Below, piece by piece: positions 21,439-34,400 of a stretch of DNA of 64,000 nucleotides. The stretch covers positions 11,344,244 through 11,408,243 of the forward strand of contig NC_135778.1 of the NCBI RefSeq assembly GCF_028453695.1, in the 5' to 3' direction. This stretch comes from Augochlora pura. Lineage: Eukaryota > Arthropoda > Insecta > Hymenoptera > Halictidae. The notes beneath the pieces were generated by a model. It was not told the DNA's origin and searched no databases. It worked only from the letters and a program-made list of their open reading frames with translations. Every line of letters starts with the position of its first letter. Position 1 is the first letter of the stretch. A program made the translations under genes and the position numbers.

Positions 21439-23169
21439 TCAACCTTCTTGACCAAAGTCTTGCTTGAATTTCTCTAGTTTGGTCATATCCTCTTCGTTCA
21501 CGGTAGGTCGAGTAGTATTCAATGATTTCAACATATCTTTCTAAATATGGAAGTTTGTGTGTTACAATGCATATTAAAAAAATTCTCAATATGAACGCAG
21601 TTTGTGTTCGTACTTACCATAGTTAGAGGTGGCTCGTACAATTTGTCTCCTTCGACTTCCATCCAACTCATCTCTATAGCAGCTGGATCCCCAGGTGAAC
21701 AAGGTGTAAGTAAATCGTCTACTATAACCGCAGGATCTTTCGGCGATGGACCTCTTACGCGTTTAAAATGTGTTGCCATTTGGACTTGTCTTACAGGTTC
21801 CATTAACGCTTCTCGAACAATAATACTTATGTCGGCACCTGAATATCCATCAGTTGCTGCTGCCAACTTCTTAAAGTCTTCTTCCATCAAGTGATGAGAA
21901 GTACTTCCTAGGTGAATCTTAAACATTATAGCCCTAGCCTGTTCATCGGGTAGGGGAATATAAATTCTCTTCTCAAATCTTCTTCTAATCGCTGCATCTA
22001 GTACCCATGGTATATTGGTAGCTCCTAGTACCAGTATGCCATCATTATCAGAGCCAACCCCTGATAAATCATTTCTGCTTATATATTGAAAAAATGACAT
22101 ACATATTCTTAAATTAGAAACTAAATTTCTTATTACCTTGCATTTGAACTAAAAATTCGGTTTTTATTCTCCTTGCAGATTCTGATTCATTATCAGAACG
22201 TGACGAACAAAGTGAATCGACCTCATCAATAAATATAATGCTAGGTTTGTGCTGTCGAGCTAAGTCGAACAAATTTTTTACAAGCTTTTCAGACTCGCCG
22301 AGCCACTTGCTTACCAAATCGGATGATGATACAGCGAAGAATGTTGAATTATTGGCTTCTGTAGCTACTGCTTTTGCCAAGTATGATTTACCAGTACCTG
22401 GTGGCTGGAAATGTCTCCAAATTATTTAAAAAATAATTATGTGAAATTATTAAACATTTTTTGCATAAAAAGTTACCCCAAACAATAAGATACCCTTCCA
22501 AGGAATACGTTTTCCTGTGAAGAGGTGAGGGAAACGTATTGGCAAAATAACAGCCTCTTTCAAAGCTTCTTTAGCTCCATCTAATCCAGCAACATCATTC
22601 CACTTCACATCTGGTTTTTCAATAATTATTGCTCCCTCTAATTTAGTTTGAAGCTTTTTCTTTTCTGGATCACTATCCGTATCGCTGTCTCCACTATCAC
22701 TCTTTTTGTCATCAGTTTTAGAATTATCCTCATTTGCTTTTATAGGTTTCTTCTTCCCTTTCTTTAGATAAGCCTTTAACTTTTCAGCTCTTTCCAAATA
22801 TTGTATACACTTTGCTCTAATACTGTCTTTTGCTCTGTCTCCTTGCGCTTCGTCTAGAAGGATTCATAAAATCTTAAATTAATATTGTTTTAAACAAAAA
22901 TCGACACCAAAGTAATTAAACAGTACTACTACATTTAATAGCGTGTAGAAAAAATTCGACTCCGTGTTCGTACAACCTAAGTGCTTCTTCATAATTTTTT
23001 TTGCGATCTTCTTCCGTCGCTTTGGTAACTATATCTATAGCTTTCTATAAAATATAAAGAAGAAACACAAACAACGATGGTTATAGCTGTTAACTTAGTT
23101 TATCGTTAAATACAAAAAAGAAAGTAATGAGTGTTGACAGTTCACCTGCAATGTCGGGCTTAGAGCCAT
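21439..23169 (-). CDS. Vps4: Vacuolar protein sorting-associated protein 4, AAA ATPase
   Basis: AAA ATPase that disassembles ESCRT-III polymers in endosomal sorting, cytokinesis and membrane repair. Six exons in phase: 23146-23169, 22933-23044, 22477-22853, 22137-22404, 21618-22060, 21439-21540, giving 441 residues (human VPS4B 444). N-terminal MIT domain (KAIDIVTKATEEDRKKNYEE), charged linker (GDSDTDSDPEKKK), then the AAA domain with Walker A GPPGTGKS across an exon join, Walker B IIFIDEVDS, and the arginine-finger region RRRFEKRIYIPLPDEQAR. The VPS4 C-terminal helix TKLEKFKQDFGQEG ends the protein. It converges on PDP. Confidence 0.96.
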
Positions 23170-25275
23170 TGTATTATTTTAAAAATTATACCTAACCTTT
23201 GTCTTGTTCTAAAGACTGAATATTTACAGAATACAATCGTCACGATACGTCGCAACGTCTCGATAAACTAAGGAAAAGACGGCGATCGAGACGGCGATTT
23301 ACCACATTGATGGATATGTTGTTTCAATTGATTTCTTTTTATGCGTGGATTTCAATGTATCTATCGTTTGATAACCTTCAAAATTCAGTTGTCCAACGTC
23401 ACCGCTTGACATATCATATTTGTCACTAACAGCTTCAAAGAGTTTTGAATCTGCATCTGCGATGCAGCGTCCTTCCTTGTTTCGCATTAAATAAAGTCTC
23501 ATTCACAATGTACGTGCGTATCACCCCAAATGATCACAAAACTTGCTGAAATGTTAAGCATGTGTGTGTACATATGTACGTATGGATATCCAGTAATAAG
23601 ACCTACTGTGATGCCTCACCATAGTACCCCCATACAGGCCCAATAACGCTCAGAAATATAGGGACAGGTACAGAAATTGTTCTTCTCTAATTGGCTAACG
23701 ATTGACAGTGAGACAGGTTCCACTACAGATTGGATGTGCAGTAAAATGGTGAGGATGTGCACGCCAGTTTAAAGAGTAAAAATTGCGTGCTGGAGTAGGT
23801 CTCATCATCAAATACCCAATCTACATGATATTCAAGAATAAATGCATAAGTAATATATGTACTATATATTAGTGACGAAAAGTTAATTTTCATGTATAAC
23901 ATAATTAAGACGAATAAGCATTGAACTTCTATATACATATATTGTAATAATTCATAGTTTCAAACATTCTTTTCCGGTTTTAAATTAATCCTAATCCACA
24001 ACATTATGCGATCCTTATAATTTCTTCATTTTTCAAATTAATAAATGTATCAAAATATTATATGTATATATATATACATAATTTGGAATATCCATATCGA
24101 AAAAGACAGAAATGAAACCTACTACCGCATGCTTTTCTTACTCCCTAAGCTGGCGCGCACATCCCTACTATTTCATTACGCATCCAATCCGCAATGGATC
24201 TTGTCGCAATAGTGAATCGTCAGCTAATCAGAGCAAAGAAAATTTCTATGTACAGCCCCGCTAACGAATCAAGCTGCTGGTCTGGAGATGTACAATGGTA
24301 AGGACCCATTACTGCAACTAGGAGATAAACAATGAATGTGCGGCTTACGAATGTGAACGCATGTGCAACAGCTACCTGTCTACGAAGCACCGAGTCCGAA
24401 GAGATAAAAACCTCGGGGCTACTTAGAGCTACCGATGGATCATTCTCCGTGTTTGTACCTGTTTCTTATTTTTATTTCAACAGTCGAGTTGGCCTAAATC
24501 TTCGATCGAAAAGTTCATTTTAGCGCACTAGAATCTGGCGCAATTTTGATAAACACAAAAAAATGCATGCCGCAACCATATGATAGAAACATTAGTTGAA
24601 ACTAAGAAATTTGGATTATCGTCGTACAATAGTTTTACAATAAGGGTGCCACCGAAGAGAAACATTTAACCTAAGTATGATTTGCCTATTCATCTTTAAC
24701 CTTTTTATTTTGTTCTTTTGGTATTTACAAGAATCTTGCATAAATATAGGGGTGTGGCTGACCGGTTCGTTCTTTTATTATTCTAGGCTATGTTCCAAGT
24801 CCAATTTAGTTCTAAGATTCGTCTAAGGTTAGGATTCGTATGCAGTTCAAAGGATTATTTTTCATTCTTTGGATGTAGTTAATGTCAACATGTTTTTAGT
24901 AATATCTTCAATTTTAAGTCCGAAAAGATCCATATTCTAGAGCGTTACGTAGGTACTTAAAATAATGATTTCAGTCCTTTTGTAATTTTTGTTCAATTTA
25001 TATAATTTTAATTTTACACCTTTGTAGTAGTCCTATGAATGAACGATTCTGAAATTTTTTCAATTAATGCCTTCATAGCCTTTAATTTTGTAAGCATAGC
25101 CTAATTTTCTAAAACGATTTTGTTGAATGGATAGTAATATCCTTATTCTTTTCTACATTTTTCTGTCGCTTACAGTGTACAAAAACTAAGAAGAATTAAA
25201 TTTTTCCTTAAATTTAAGAAAAAAATTATTGTTTCATGCGTCTAGGTAATATAATATATCAGACATAAGCCAGTA
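23170..25275. other. Upstream region shared by Vps4 (-) and archipelago (+)
   Basis: A 2.1 kb gap between divergent start codons. It holds the inverted-repeat element copy 2 (23,591-24,314) and AT-rich sequence that probably includes untranslated first exons. A 67-codon frame at 23299-23502 (minus), ending KKKSIETTYPSMW, looks protein-like in composition but I cannot assign it. Confidence 0.45.
23591..24314. mobile_element. Inverted-repeat element, copy 2
   Basis: Left end CAGTAATAAGACCTAC; right end GTAAGGACCCATTACTG, whose complement starts CAGTAATGGGTCC. Right-end sequence (AATCAGAGCAAAGAAAATTT, then GCTAACGAATC) matches copy 1 right-end sequence (AATCAGAGTAAAGAAAATTT, GCTAACGGATC) closely. 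The left half carries the same block inverted (TTCTCTAATTGGCTAACG). No transposase. The target duplication is unclear for this copy. AT-rich unrelated sequence lies in the middle. Confidence 0.55.
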
Positions 25276-27781
25276 ATGTCTGTCCCTTCTTCGTCGTCTA
25301 ATAAAATAACTGACAGTAAATCAGGTGGTATTAGTCCAAGTCCTGCAGAGGGTATCGAAAGTGTGCCAGGGCCTAGTTCCTTAAAACCTATGCATTCTGT
25401 TTTACTACAAGATGGAGAGTCTGAAGATTACGGTGAAGACGGCGAGGAGGAAGAAGACGATACCAGTGAGAAAAATAGTGAAGTAAGTTCTATTTTTCAG
25501 TTGCCTGTGTTAAAAAATCGAGACAATCGCAGATTAATACTGTCAAGTTAATATCCATGTATAACGATATTAGATTAGTGAAAATGGGATATTCTGTGAC
25601 ACGGAATGCGAACCTGACATTGACAGTACTAACTGTTCGTTGTCTGCATCACAAACACAATCTCTTGCACAAAGGGTACAGAGTCCTATTTTACATACTT
25701 GTGTACCACTGGATGTTGTTCAACCTCAAAGAAAACGTAGAAGTGAAACAGAATCAAGTTTACCTTGTAAAAAGCATAGTCCAGAAGATAAATCACATTC
25801 GATGTAAGTACTATAGAAATGACAAATTAAAATGTTCTTTTTTCAATAAATTATTGTATACAACGTTTCGTATTTTCAGGATCATTAAAAAATTAGACGA
25901 CAAAAGTAAGCATATGAGGTGTGTTATTCCAACAAAAGATAATCCACCACCTGAAATGAGTGATTGGCTTCTTCAATTTCAGGTACGAGAAGACCTAGTT
26001 AAAGAATTAAATATGTATCTCGTTTTTGAAATAAGTTAAAACCTCATAATATCAATATTAATTGCAGAGGTGGTCAAACGCGGAAAGAATGTTAGCTATA
26101 GACGAATTAATTGAAAGATGCGAACCTACGCAAGTGCGGCATATGATGCAAGTGATAGAACCTCAGTTCCAGAGAGATTTCATATCATTACTGCCAAAGG
26201 AGTTGGCCTTATCGGTATTAGCTTTCCTAGAGCCGAGAGATCTTTTGCGTGCAGCACAGACGTGTCGTAATTGGCGATTTCTTGCTGACGATAATTTACT
26301 GTGGAAAGAAAAATGCAGAGCGGCTGGAATAGAAAATCTAAGAGACTTACCTCCTATGAAACGAAAGAATAGTCGAAATTCTGGTAATACATCGTCACCA
26401 TGGAAACAGGCTTACATGAGACAGCACAATATTAAAATGAATTGGAGAACAAAACCAATTCGTACACCCAAAGTTTTAAAAGGTCACGATGATCATGTGA
26501 TTACTTGTCTCCAATTCTCTGGTAATCGCATAGTGAGTGGTTCAGATGACAATACTCTTAAAGTGTGGTCTGCTGTTACAGGCAAGGTAAAATCAATCAT
26601 ATCTTTTCATGTCATGCAATTTTGGTTACTTTTTACTTGTTGTCACATTGTATTCATTTCCTTGCAGTGTTTGAGAACATTAGTAGGGCACACCGGTGGT
26701 GTATGGTCCTCTCAAATGGCTGGTACTACTGTGATCAGTGGTAGTACAGATCGTACTTTAAAAGTATGGAATGCTGAAACCGGCCTATGTATTCATACTT
26801 TATATGGTCACACGTCTACAGTGAGATGTATGCATTTACACGGTAATAAAGTCGTTAGCGGTAGTAGGGATGCTACATTAAGGGTGTGGCAAGTAGATAC
26901 CGGCGAATGTTTACACGTGCTCGTTGGACATTTGGCAGCTGTTAGATGTGTGCAATACGATGGAAAGTTGGTAGTCAGTGGAGCTTACGATTATGTGGTT
27001 AAAGTTTGGAATCCGGAACGCGAGGAGTGCCTTCATACTCTACAAGGACATACAAATCGTGTTTATTCCCTCCAAGTAAGCAACATTACATGAGTAACAA
27101 TGCGTTTAACAATTCTTGTTACAACGTTTTATAAGGGTTTTCAAAGAAAAGGTTTATAGATTGACAGAGATTGTTATATTTGTTCCACATTCTACATGAT
27201 TTATTTTTTTTATGCCAGTTTGACGGTGTACACGTTGTTAGCGGTTCTCTGGATACAAGCATAAGAGTATGGGAAGTTGAAACTGGTGCATGTAGGCATA
27301 CGTTAATGGGACATCAATCGCTCACATCAGGAATGGAATTACGTAATAATATTTTGGTGTCTGGAAACGCGGACTCAACAGTGAAAGTTTGGGATATTGT
27401 TAGTGGACATTGTCTTCAAACACTTTCTGGGCCAAACAAGCATCAGTCTGCTGTCACTTGTCTCCAATTTAACAGTCACTTTGTGATTACTTCATCCGAC
27501 GATGGCACGGTCAAATTATGGGACGTTAAAACTGGTTCGTTTTCACTTTATTGAAAAATTTGACTGTACTGTTTTATTGTTCTTATGAATACTCTAGAAT
27601 TTATTTCATCTTTTCAGGCGATTTTATAAGAAATTTGGTAGCACTGGAAAGCGGTGGAAGTGGTGGTGTTGTGTGGAGAATACGTGCAAGTGATACAAAA
27701 CTGGTGTGTGCAGTGGGTAGTCGTAATGGCACAGAGGAGACCAAACTTCTTGTACTCGACTTTGATGTAGAGGTAAAATAG
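25276..27781 (+). CDS. ago: F-box/WD-repeat protein 7 (archipelago/Fbw7)
   Basis: Substrate receptor of the SCF ubiquitin ligase that targets phosphorylated cyclin E, Myc and Notch for destruction. Seven exons in phase: 25276-25482, 25574-25803, 25880-25982, 26068-26586, 26668-27075, 27219-27534, 27618-27781, about 648 residues. An acidic Ser-rich N-terminus (GEDGEEEEDDTSE) and a basic nuclear-signal-like QPQRKRRSE precede the dimerisation helix RWSNAERMLAIDELIERCEP. The F-box follows (LLPKELALSVLAFLEPRDLL), then WD40 repeats starting at LKGHDDHVITCLQF and running to the end (FIRNLVALESGGSGG). The blades are nearly identical to the animal Fbw7 propeller. Exon 1 may be one of several alternative first exons. 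Confidence 0.95.
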
Positions 27782-29662
27782 TGCACTTCTTTGGAGATGA
27801 AACTGCCCTCCTCTATGACTTCTGTACATACTCTGATTAGGTAGCGCAAACAATCTCTTGTACAATGATTCATGTATTACGTGGCGTGATTGTGATAAGA
27901 ATGTATGTCGATAACCTGAAGGGAGATCAGAAAAAGTCAGGCGTGATTCTATAGTTGCTGTAAATGATCTCCGAAGTGGTAGACCGTTCAAACCGATGGC
28001 ATTAATTATATTAATTATGGAGTGTATTAATCATGGTGTACAAATATGAAATATGAAATTTCAAAGACTTAACAAATTATGAAGAACGAGGAGCTTATCA
28101 GTGTACTATTGTATTATTGCTGTTATGAAATCTAAAGGAAATCGCTAGTAATTTAAATGAAATCAGCCCACGTTAAACATTACAATTAAATAACGATTTG
28201 TACGGGCGTTTAGGAAAGTATTTTTAAACTACAAAAAGAAAGATTTCTTACCGTATTTGCCAAGCTTGTAGATCAAGAAAATATTGCTTAAAGAATCTCA
28301 AATTTTCAAAACTAAATGGAAAGTTCCAATGAAAGATAAAACAAAAATCACAGAAAAAGCAAAAGATTCAAATAAAATTATGAATTTGGATAAATATAAT
28401 AATAACAGTAAAATAAATGACCAAGTTGGTACATATTTTTTTAGTTATATTGATTACTGTGAGAATTATAAATGTATCTAATGTTTTTGATTTAAAGACT
28501 CTTTTTATGAGAATCATTGCAATTTCTAATATTTCATTTGTATCAGTGTTATCTTGCATTAGAACTTATAACATTTTTTTATTTTATTCGTTGTTCGAAA
28601 TATTAATCGTATTACTAGCAACGAATTTGCGAAATAATTTTATATAGGGAACAACATTCAATGTTATTCGACTTTGTAAAATTTGCAAATTGTACCACGA
28701 TCGTTTCTTATCAATTGACACATATCTACATGTATTAAAATTGTAGTGCATTTCCTATGGTTAAGTTATTGTTGATTACAAGTAACCATATGAAAATATT
28801 TACAAATTTTCGAATACCTTAAAATTTCAAATTCTGTTTTCTTGAGATATGATTACTGATTTTTTTAATTATTTAATAGTATAAATACTTGTCCGAGAAT
28901 TAATGAATACTGTTTACTATTTTCGTATCTTTATACATGTAGATATTGTTTCCACGTTTATGTAAAGATAATTGAAAGGTTGTAGTACAATATGTAGCAG
29001 TGTTTTGTTCGTCACAAATATTTTTCAGACGTTCAATTATTTTCTGCACATGAAGCATTAGAAATTTATTTGGCAGTCAATCGAACAACCAGAATTATTC
29101 CGTGATAGTAATTTAATTGGATTATCGAAGCGTTAATATTTAAATAAAGTATATTAATTTGGACAGTAGTAACGACGATTAGTCTGATTTTGCTATGGAC
29201 AATAATAAGAATTGCAGACTTTCCTGTGCAATATACACGAATAATTGAGTAAATTATTATCGGTTAATATACAAGAACAGCAAGTACAAATACTAAAATT
29301 CTTTGAGGTACCATAGGATTACGCATAAAATTTTTCATTCAAGATTTACTGTCATAAAAATTAAATATATTTTACAAAAATGATATTTTATTCGCTGGTA
29401 AACAAATCGAATGTGTACATATTGTCTGTAATCGAAAATCGTGTAAATGCAATTTTTATTATTGAACTTAGGATATTCAAAGAATCGTGTTTTATTTGTA
29501 TATTGCTCAATAGTTTATATTTGTAATGATGTGTTATTTGTTGTATCATTTTTTATAAGAAATAGAAAATGTTGCTGCATTTTAAATTTTGTTATCTCTC
29601 GTTTTTTTAATCATTTTGACAATTCTAAGCGGTATTAGATACTTCGATTTTTCACAGAAAAA
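27782..29662. other. Convergent 3' flanks of archipelago and Dph4
   Basis: AT-rich sequence with no supported gene. Probably includes a long 3' untranslated region of archipelago. Open frames here are short and of low complexity. Confidence 0.5.
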
Positions 29663-30091
29663 TCATGTTTCAACGACAATAACAAATGTACATTCTGAAC
29701 ATGGAACGTGTAAAAACTGATTCTTTTCCTGTATATACTCCTTTTGAACTGTGTAGAGGCCACCACATCTACATCGATAGACAAATATGTCTTGTTCATT
29801 ATCTACCATTTCCAGTTTATTAACTAATATTCTTGCGTATACCGGGGTATTTTCCGAATCTAGCTCAATTTGTTTTCGCACAGCGTCGTATTCTCTTCTT
29901 GATTTTGAATCACACAATACATTCCAAGCTTCCTTGATACGCTGAAACTTTATTCCGTCAGGTTCCAATAGATTTTTGTCGGGATGATATTTTAAAGCTA
30001 ACGCATGATATGCACGTTTTATGTCTTCGGCGGTAGATTCCTTCGTACAGCCAAGTATATCGTAATAATCTATCGAATTCGCAGCGTACAT
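29663..30091 (-). CDS. Dph4: Diphthamide biosynthesis J-protein Dph4 (DNAJC24)
   Basis: Co-chaperone needed for the first step of diphthamide synthesis on elongation factor 2. Single exon, 142 residues, the normal size. The J domain occupies residues 7-75: DYYDILGCTKESTAEDIKRA, the HPD motif in KYHPDKN, and EAWNVLCDSKSRREYDAV. The CSL-type zinc finger follows with CRCGGLY and a second pair CSEC. The start is the first ATG and the frame has no interruption. Confidence 0.92.
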   Translation of the reverse strand: MYAANSIDYYDILGCTKESTAEDIKRAYHALALKYHPDKNLLEPDGIKFQRIKEAWNVLCDSKSRREYDAVRKQIELDSENTPVYARILVNKLEMVDNEQDIFVYRCRCGGLYTVQKEYIQEKNQFLHVPCSECTFVIVVET

Positions 30092-31437
30092 GTTCTCTCT
30101 TTATATCAATGACGTCGTAATTATGGAATATGTATTTGCAAATTTACTTGGTGCACATAAACCAAGGGAAATATTTGGCAAACCTAAGAAACGTTAAACG
30201 CATTACGTATCACACCCATGGTATCTTCGTGTATCATTTCATACACCTGAGATTATAAACATGTGCACAATCGTGCATGCGAGGTTAAAGAACGCCAAAT
30301 GTTTAGCAGTACAAAATGTGTTTCACAATAGAAGAGAATTAGGATACATATTGTTTTTAGGTTTGTATTCGCAACGATATTTGTATCAGTATCGGCAAGG
30401 ATTTACATAACCAAACACAATTAAAATAAACGTGTTTATGTTTTTTTTTCGTGAAAATAAGTTATCAACGACTGACTACTATAGTACATATTTAGCCCTC
30501 TGCTGGTAAGTCTAGGAAACCTAATGGTAAAGATTCGAATACGAATCGATCGTCTCCTTCATTTTGTTGACGATAAAAAAAGCTACAAATGAAATTGCAC
30601 AATATAATTACGAAAACATTGAAAATTTGATTTGATTATGATACGAAGAGTGTAATAAGAACAGCAATAAATTTCTATTCGAAAATAGAATAAAATAGAA
30701 TGTACACATATGTTAATATAAAGATACATGCTGCTACTTCTGTACATTTACTTGTGTCGATAATAAATTTACATCAAACACTTTTCATTAGGTTTACTCA
30801 AGCTGAAATACACAAATACGTTCAACCATGAAACATATTTAATTGTTAATATAAAAAGAACGATGCGTTGTCGATACGCTCAAGTTTCAGACCTATCTAC
30901 CGAATGTTGAACTTTGTATGAGATAAGTATAAATGTAGCTAATCTACATTTGTATATAGTTAATAACTTGACACATGTACACGTCGATATATGCAATATC
31001 GTAATAACGCAAAAATAATAATTACCAAACAATTTAAAATGTTTCGTCCAGGCTAATATTGTTTACAGAATATTCGAATTATATTAAACAAAAAACATCG
31101 TCAAGAAATTGCAGGTAACCGTTCGATCGACTTAAAGTCGTCGCAAAAGTCAAATCGATACGGACTAGCGGAAACTGTTCCGGTTTTGTTATTTTATTCA
31201 AGGATCAACAGTCTTCCATGCAAGATTGAGAAATTTTTTTGTTGAACGACTAGTTCCCAAATGAATGACTCATAATTGAATTTACAGATTTTACTAACAA
31301 ACTTTTGGCAGGCCAACTGCATTTTAAAACAAATTTCCGCTAAAAAGAGTATCAGAAGATGAAATTCGCAGAAAAGGAGACGTCGTGACTCGATCACAAA
31401 ATATTAAAAAATTCCTTATTGAATCGATTGATTGGTT
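30092..31437. other. Intergenic: Dph4 upstream region and ENOX 3' flank
   Basis: AT-rich, no gene recognised. The region next to 30,092 must contain the Dph4 promoter. The remainder is probably the 3' untranslated region of ENOX and spacer. Confidence 0.5.
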
Positions 31438-34400
31438 TCAATGACTACGGTAAACGTTGAAACCTGAAAACTGCCATCGTCTTTCCATATTGGCTCCAAT
31501 TCCAAATAAATCTTGTTTAAAGACTTGTGGAAATCGTTGCATTAGCGCTTCCACTTCATTCGGTTTAATTCCAGGTTCCATTTTTTGTAGATAGGACCAT
31601 AGATAATCTACACTCGCACCGAACGGATGAATATGCAAAAACGTCGCTATTAATCCTGAAATCCCAAGGTGAGACAGGTCTCGGTTTTACAGAAATTTAA
31701 AGTAAAAATTTGAAGAATGGATCAAAAATTAAAAATGTTTGAAAAGTACCTATAAGCTTAGCATCCTTTTGGGTAATTTGAACCGAACTAGATGTTAAAG
31801 TCAATTGTTTCGGAGTTCGGGGTTCCTCATTTATGTCGTCGTCTTTATCCAACGTAATAATTTCGCTTTCTCTGGGTTCTTCCTTTTTAGTGGCATTCAA
31901 TTTCACGGTCAGATCTTTGATCTTTTGATCATCTTGCGCTTGCTGTTTTCTTGATTGCATCAATTGCTCTTGCATTCCTTTTAAAGTTTGTTGTAACATT
32001 TTCATTTGTTTTTCCTTGGCATCAATGTCGCTTTTTGTCTCAGATTTTAGTAAATCAACCTATAAAACATAATTCTGTATTTGTTTGCATTGATCCATTG
32101 GAGTGGAGACTGCCGTGCAGCGATTCAAATGAACAAGCATTGTCACCTCGTTTTTGTAGGCTTCCAATTGACATCGAAGGCTATCGTTTTCTTCCTTGAG
32201 TGCTTGCAGTCTTTCAGAATCGTCGTGAACGTCCGATTGATTCCTCGATTTCTTGCGTTGCGGCTCTTCCTCGGAATCAGATACTTCCATTTCTCCTTCG
32301 CCCTCCATCAAACTCTCTTCCAGTTGAACCGCTTTGATTTCCTGCCATCGTAAGAATCAGTCATCAAATTAATTTCAGTTCAAATCGTTCGAAGAAGATA
32401 ACACCAAAAACATGCCATATATATAAATATATATATGTATATGTATATATATGTATGTGTTTTTTGCGGTATCGATTCGTCTCGCTGAATCTCTGATTTT
32501 CGAAATTGAATTGGTAGCACGAGGTTTTCAGTATTTTGAAACACGACAAGGGGTTGGATCCCGATACAGGTTTCCAGCGTGAAGAATTCGCGGTCAAGGT
32601 GCCGGTAGTCGGGTAATCGAGTAATTGGGTAATCGGATAATCGGGTGGTGGAGTCGTACCCGTTGACAAAGAACGCGCGCTTACCTGTCTGAACCACCAT
32701 GTCGTACAGATAGAACTTAAATCTTATACAGAAGTGCATTGTTATCCTAAAATGGGACTGTAATGCAATTCTTTCGACCGATCCGATGTTTTAGAGATAA
32801 TTAACATAACGTATTAAAAACATACGTGTGCGATTTTATGTACCGAAAAGCTGTGAGTTCACCATTCTTCTCAAATACTATGAGAAATATATTTCGTTGA
32901 ACAAAAAAAGTGAAAGATAGGAAGGAAAAAGAAAGAAAGAAAGAAAGAAAGAAAGAGGAGTAACGAGCGTGAGAATAAAAAATTTGGTGTGTCCTAGAAA
33001 GTTGTTGAAACTTTTGTGTGCGTTGTTTCAAGAACAATAGTATCCTGAGAATGTCTTCCGATGCAGAAAGGAAGAGAGGTGTACCCTGCATTTGTTCCGC
33101 GGTTTTGCAGCAAACATCCGACATCCGTGATCCATGAAATCGAATTGTTGCTGATCTTACAAGTATTTGGATCAGTAATTGGTTGGTTCGATTACCTGTT
33201 CGCTCCAGTCAATTGTACCCGTTCGACATAAGCGGGACTAGTGGAAGGAACTCTACCCGTCCGTTACCTTTTTACATTCCGATAATCCGAAAATGTTTAC
33301 AAGACCGATCATACAGAGAAAGCGTGTGTGTCTGACCAGATTTGAAAAGCCGTTGTCAACACGTTCGCTCAAACGTACTTACCTTCGTCTTGGAAAAATA
33401 AAAGAATTTGCAAAACGCGCGATCATCCTGTTTAGGCTGATCGCGTGAATGCAAAAAAAAGCTTTGTCTCTCTTTGCGACTGGTTGATAAGACTTTGCCC
33501 GTGATCGATTACAGATCTCAGTTGCCGTCTAATTGTAAAGAAAGTAACGTGAGTTGGTCACGCTGCTGGCGTGAAAATGCAAATACATACCGAGGATTGT
33601 TTCTTCCACATTTCGATGTTCTTCCGCTGAGCCTTTGTGAAGTGATCCCAGACCTTCTTGTGGCTGGCCGCAGTAAACACGCGTTCAATCTGACTGACTG
33701 TTGATGACATGGTCGCATGTTGCATACAAAAACACAACAAATCTTCTGTTGTATACCCTGCTTGAAACTCTACGTTCGTTTTGGTCTAATATGTTACACT
33801 CGTTATAGCAATCTATACTTGACTTTGTTAAAGAACTCTCTGATTGTCCTCTCTATCCTCCCTCTATTCTATTGTCCACATATATTTGCATCGTATACAT
33901 TCCACACAGAACAGATCTCGACATTAGTCTGGAACCCCTATTGCTATCGTATCATCAATATCATTGATATCGTTGATATTATTATGGTATTTGAATGAAA
34001 TCAACTAGAAATCGTGCTATATACAACTCTACAAACTGTTGCCATTTAATTACTTGCACCTGTATGATACAAGAGACATGTAATATATCGAAACATTCGA
34101 ACCGATTTCATTATACCGAAGATCCCTTTTGAGTTGTTCCGATTCGGCATCCAATCAGCCAAACTTTTCAACATGTCACAATCACTGGCTATTTCCCTTG
34201 GGAAAAATACGCGCAATGTTTATACGCCTAACAACTTACAACATGTAGAGTCTTCCAACGTAAACGTTAAGACGATCTTGAGCTACGATTCCTGTGACGA
34301 GATTAAATGAACAGAAAAACAAGAGATATCTTTCGCGGTATTCTGAATAGTGCATAATCGCATAATTCCTTTATTACGCCTGTGCGGGAATGGTAGCACA

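Noticed and set aside
32364..32739. Two overlapping minus-strand frames in the ENOX region
   Set aside because: They are intronic, run through a microsatellite (IYIYTYIY-type runs) and lack ENOX similarity.
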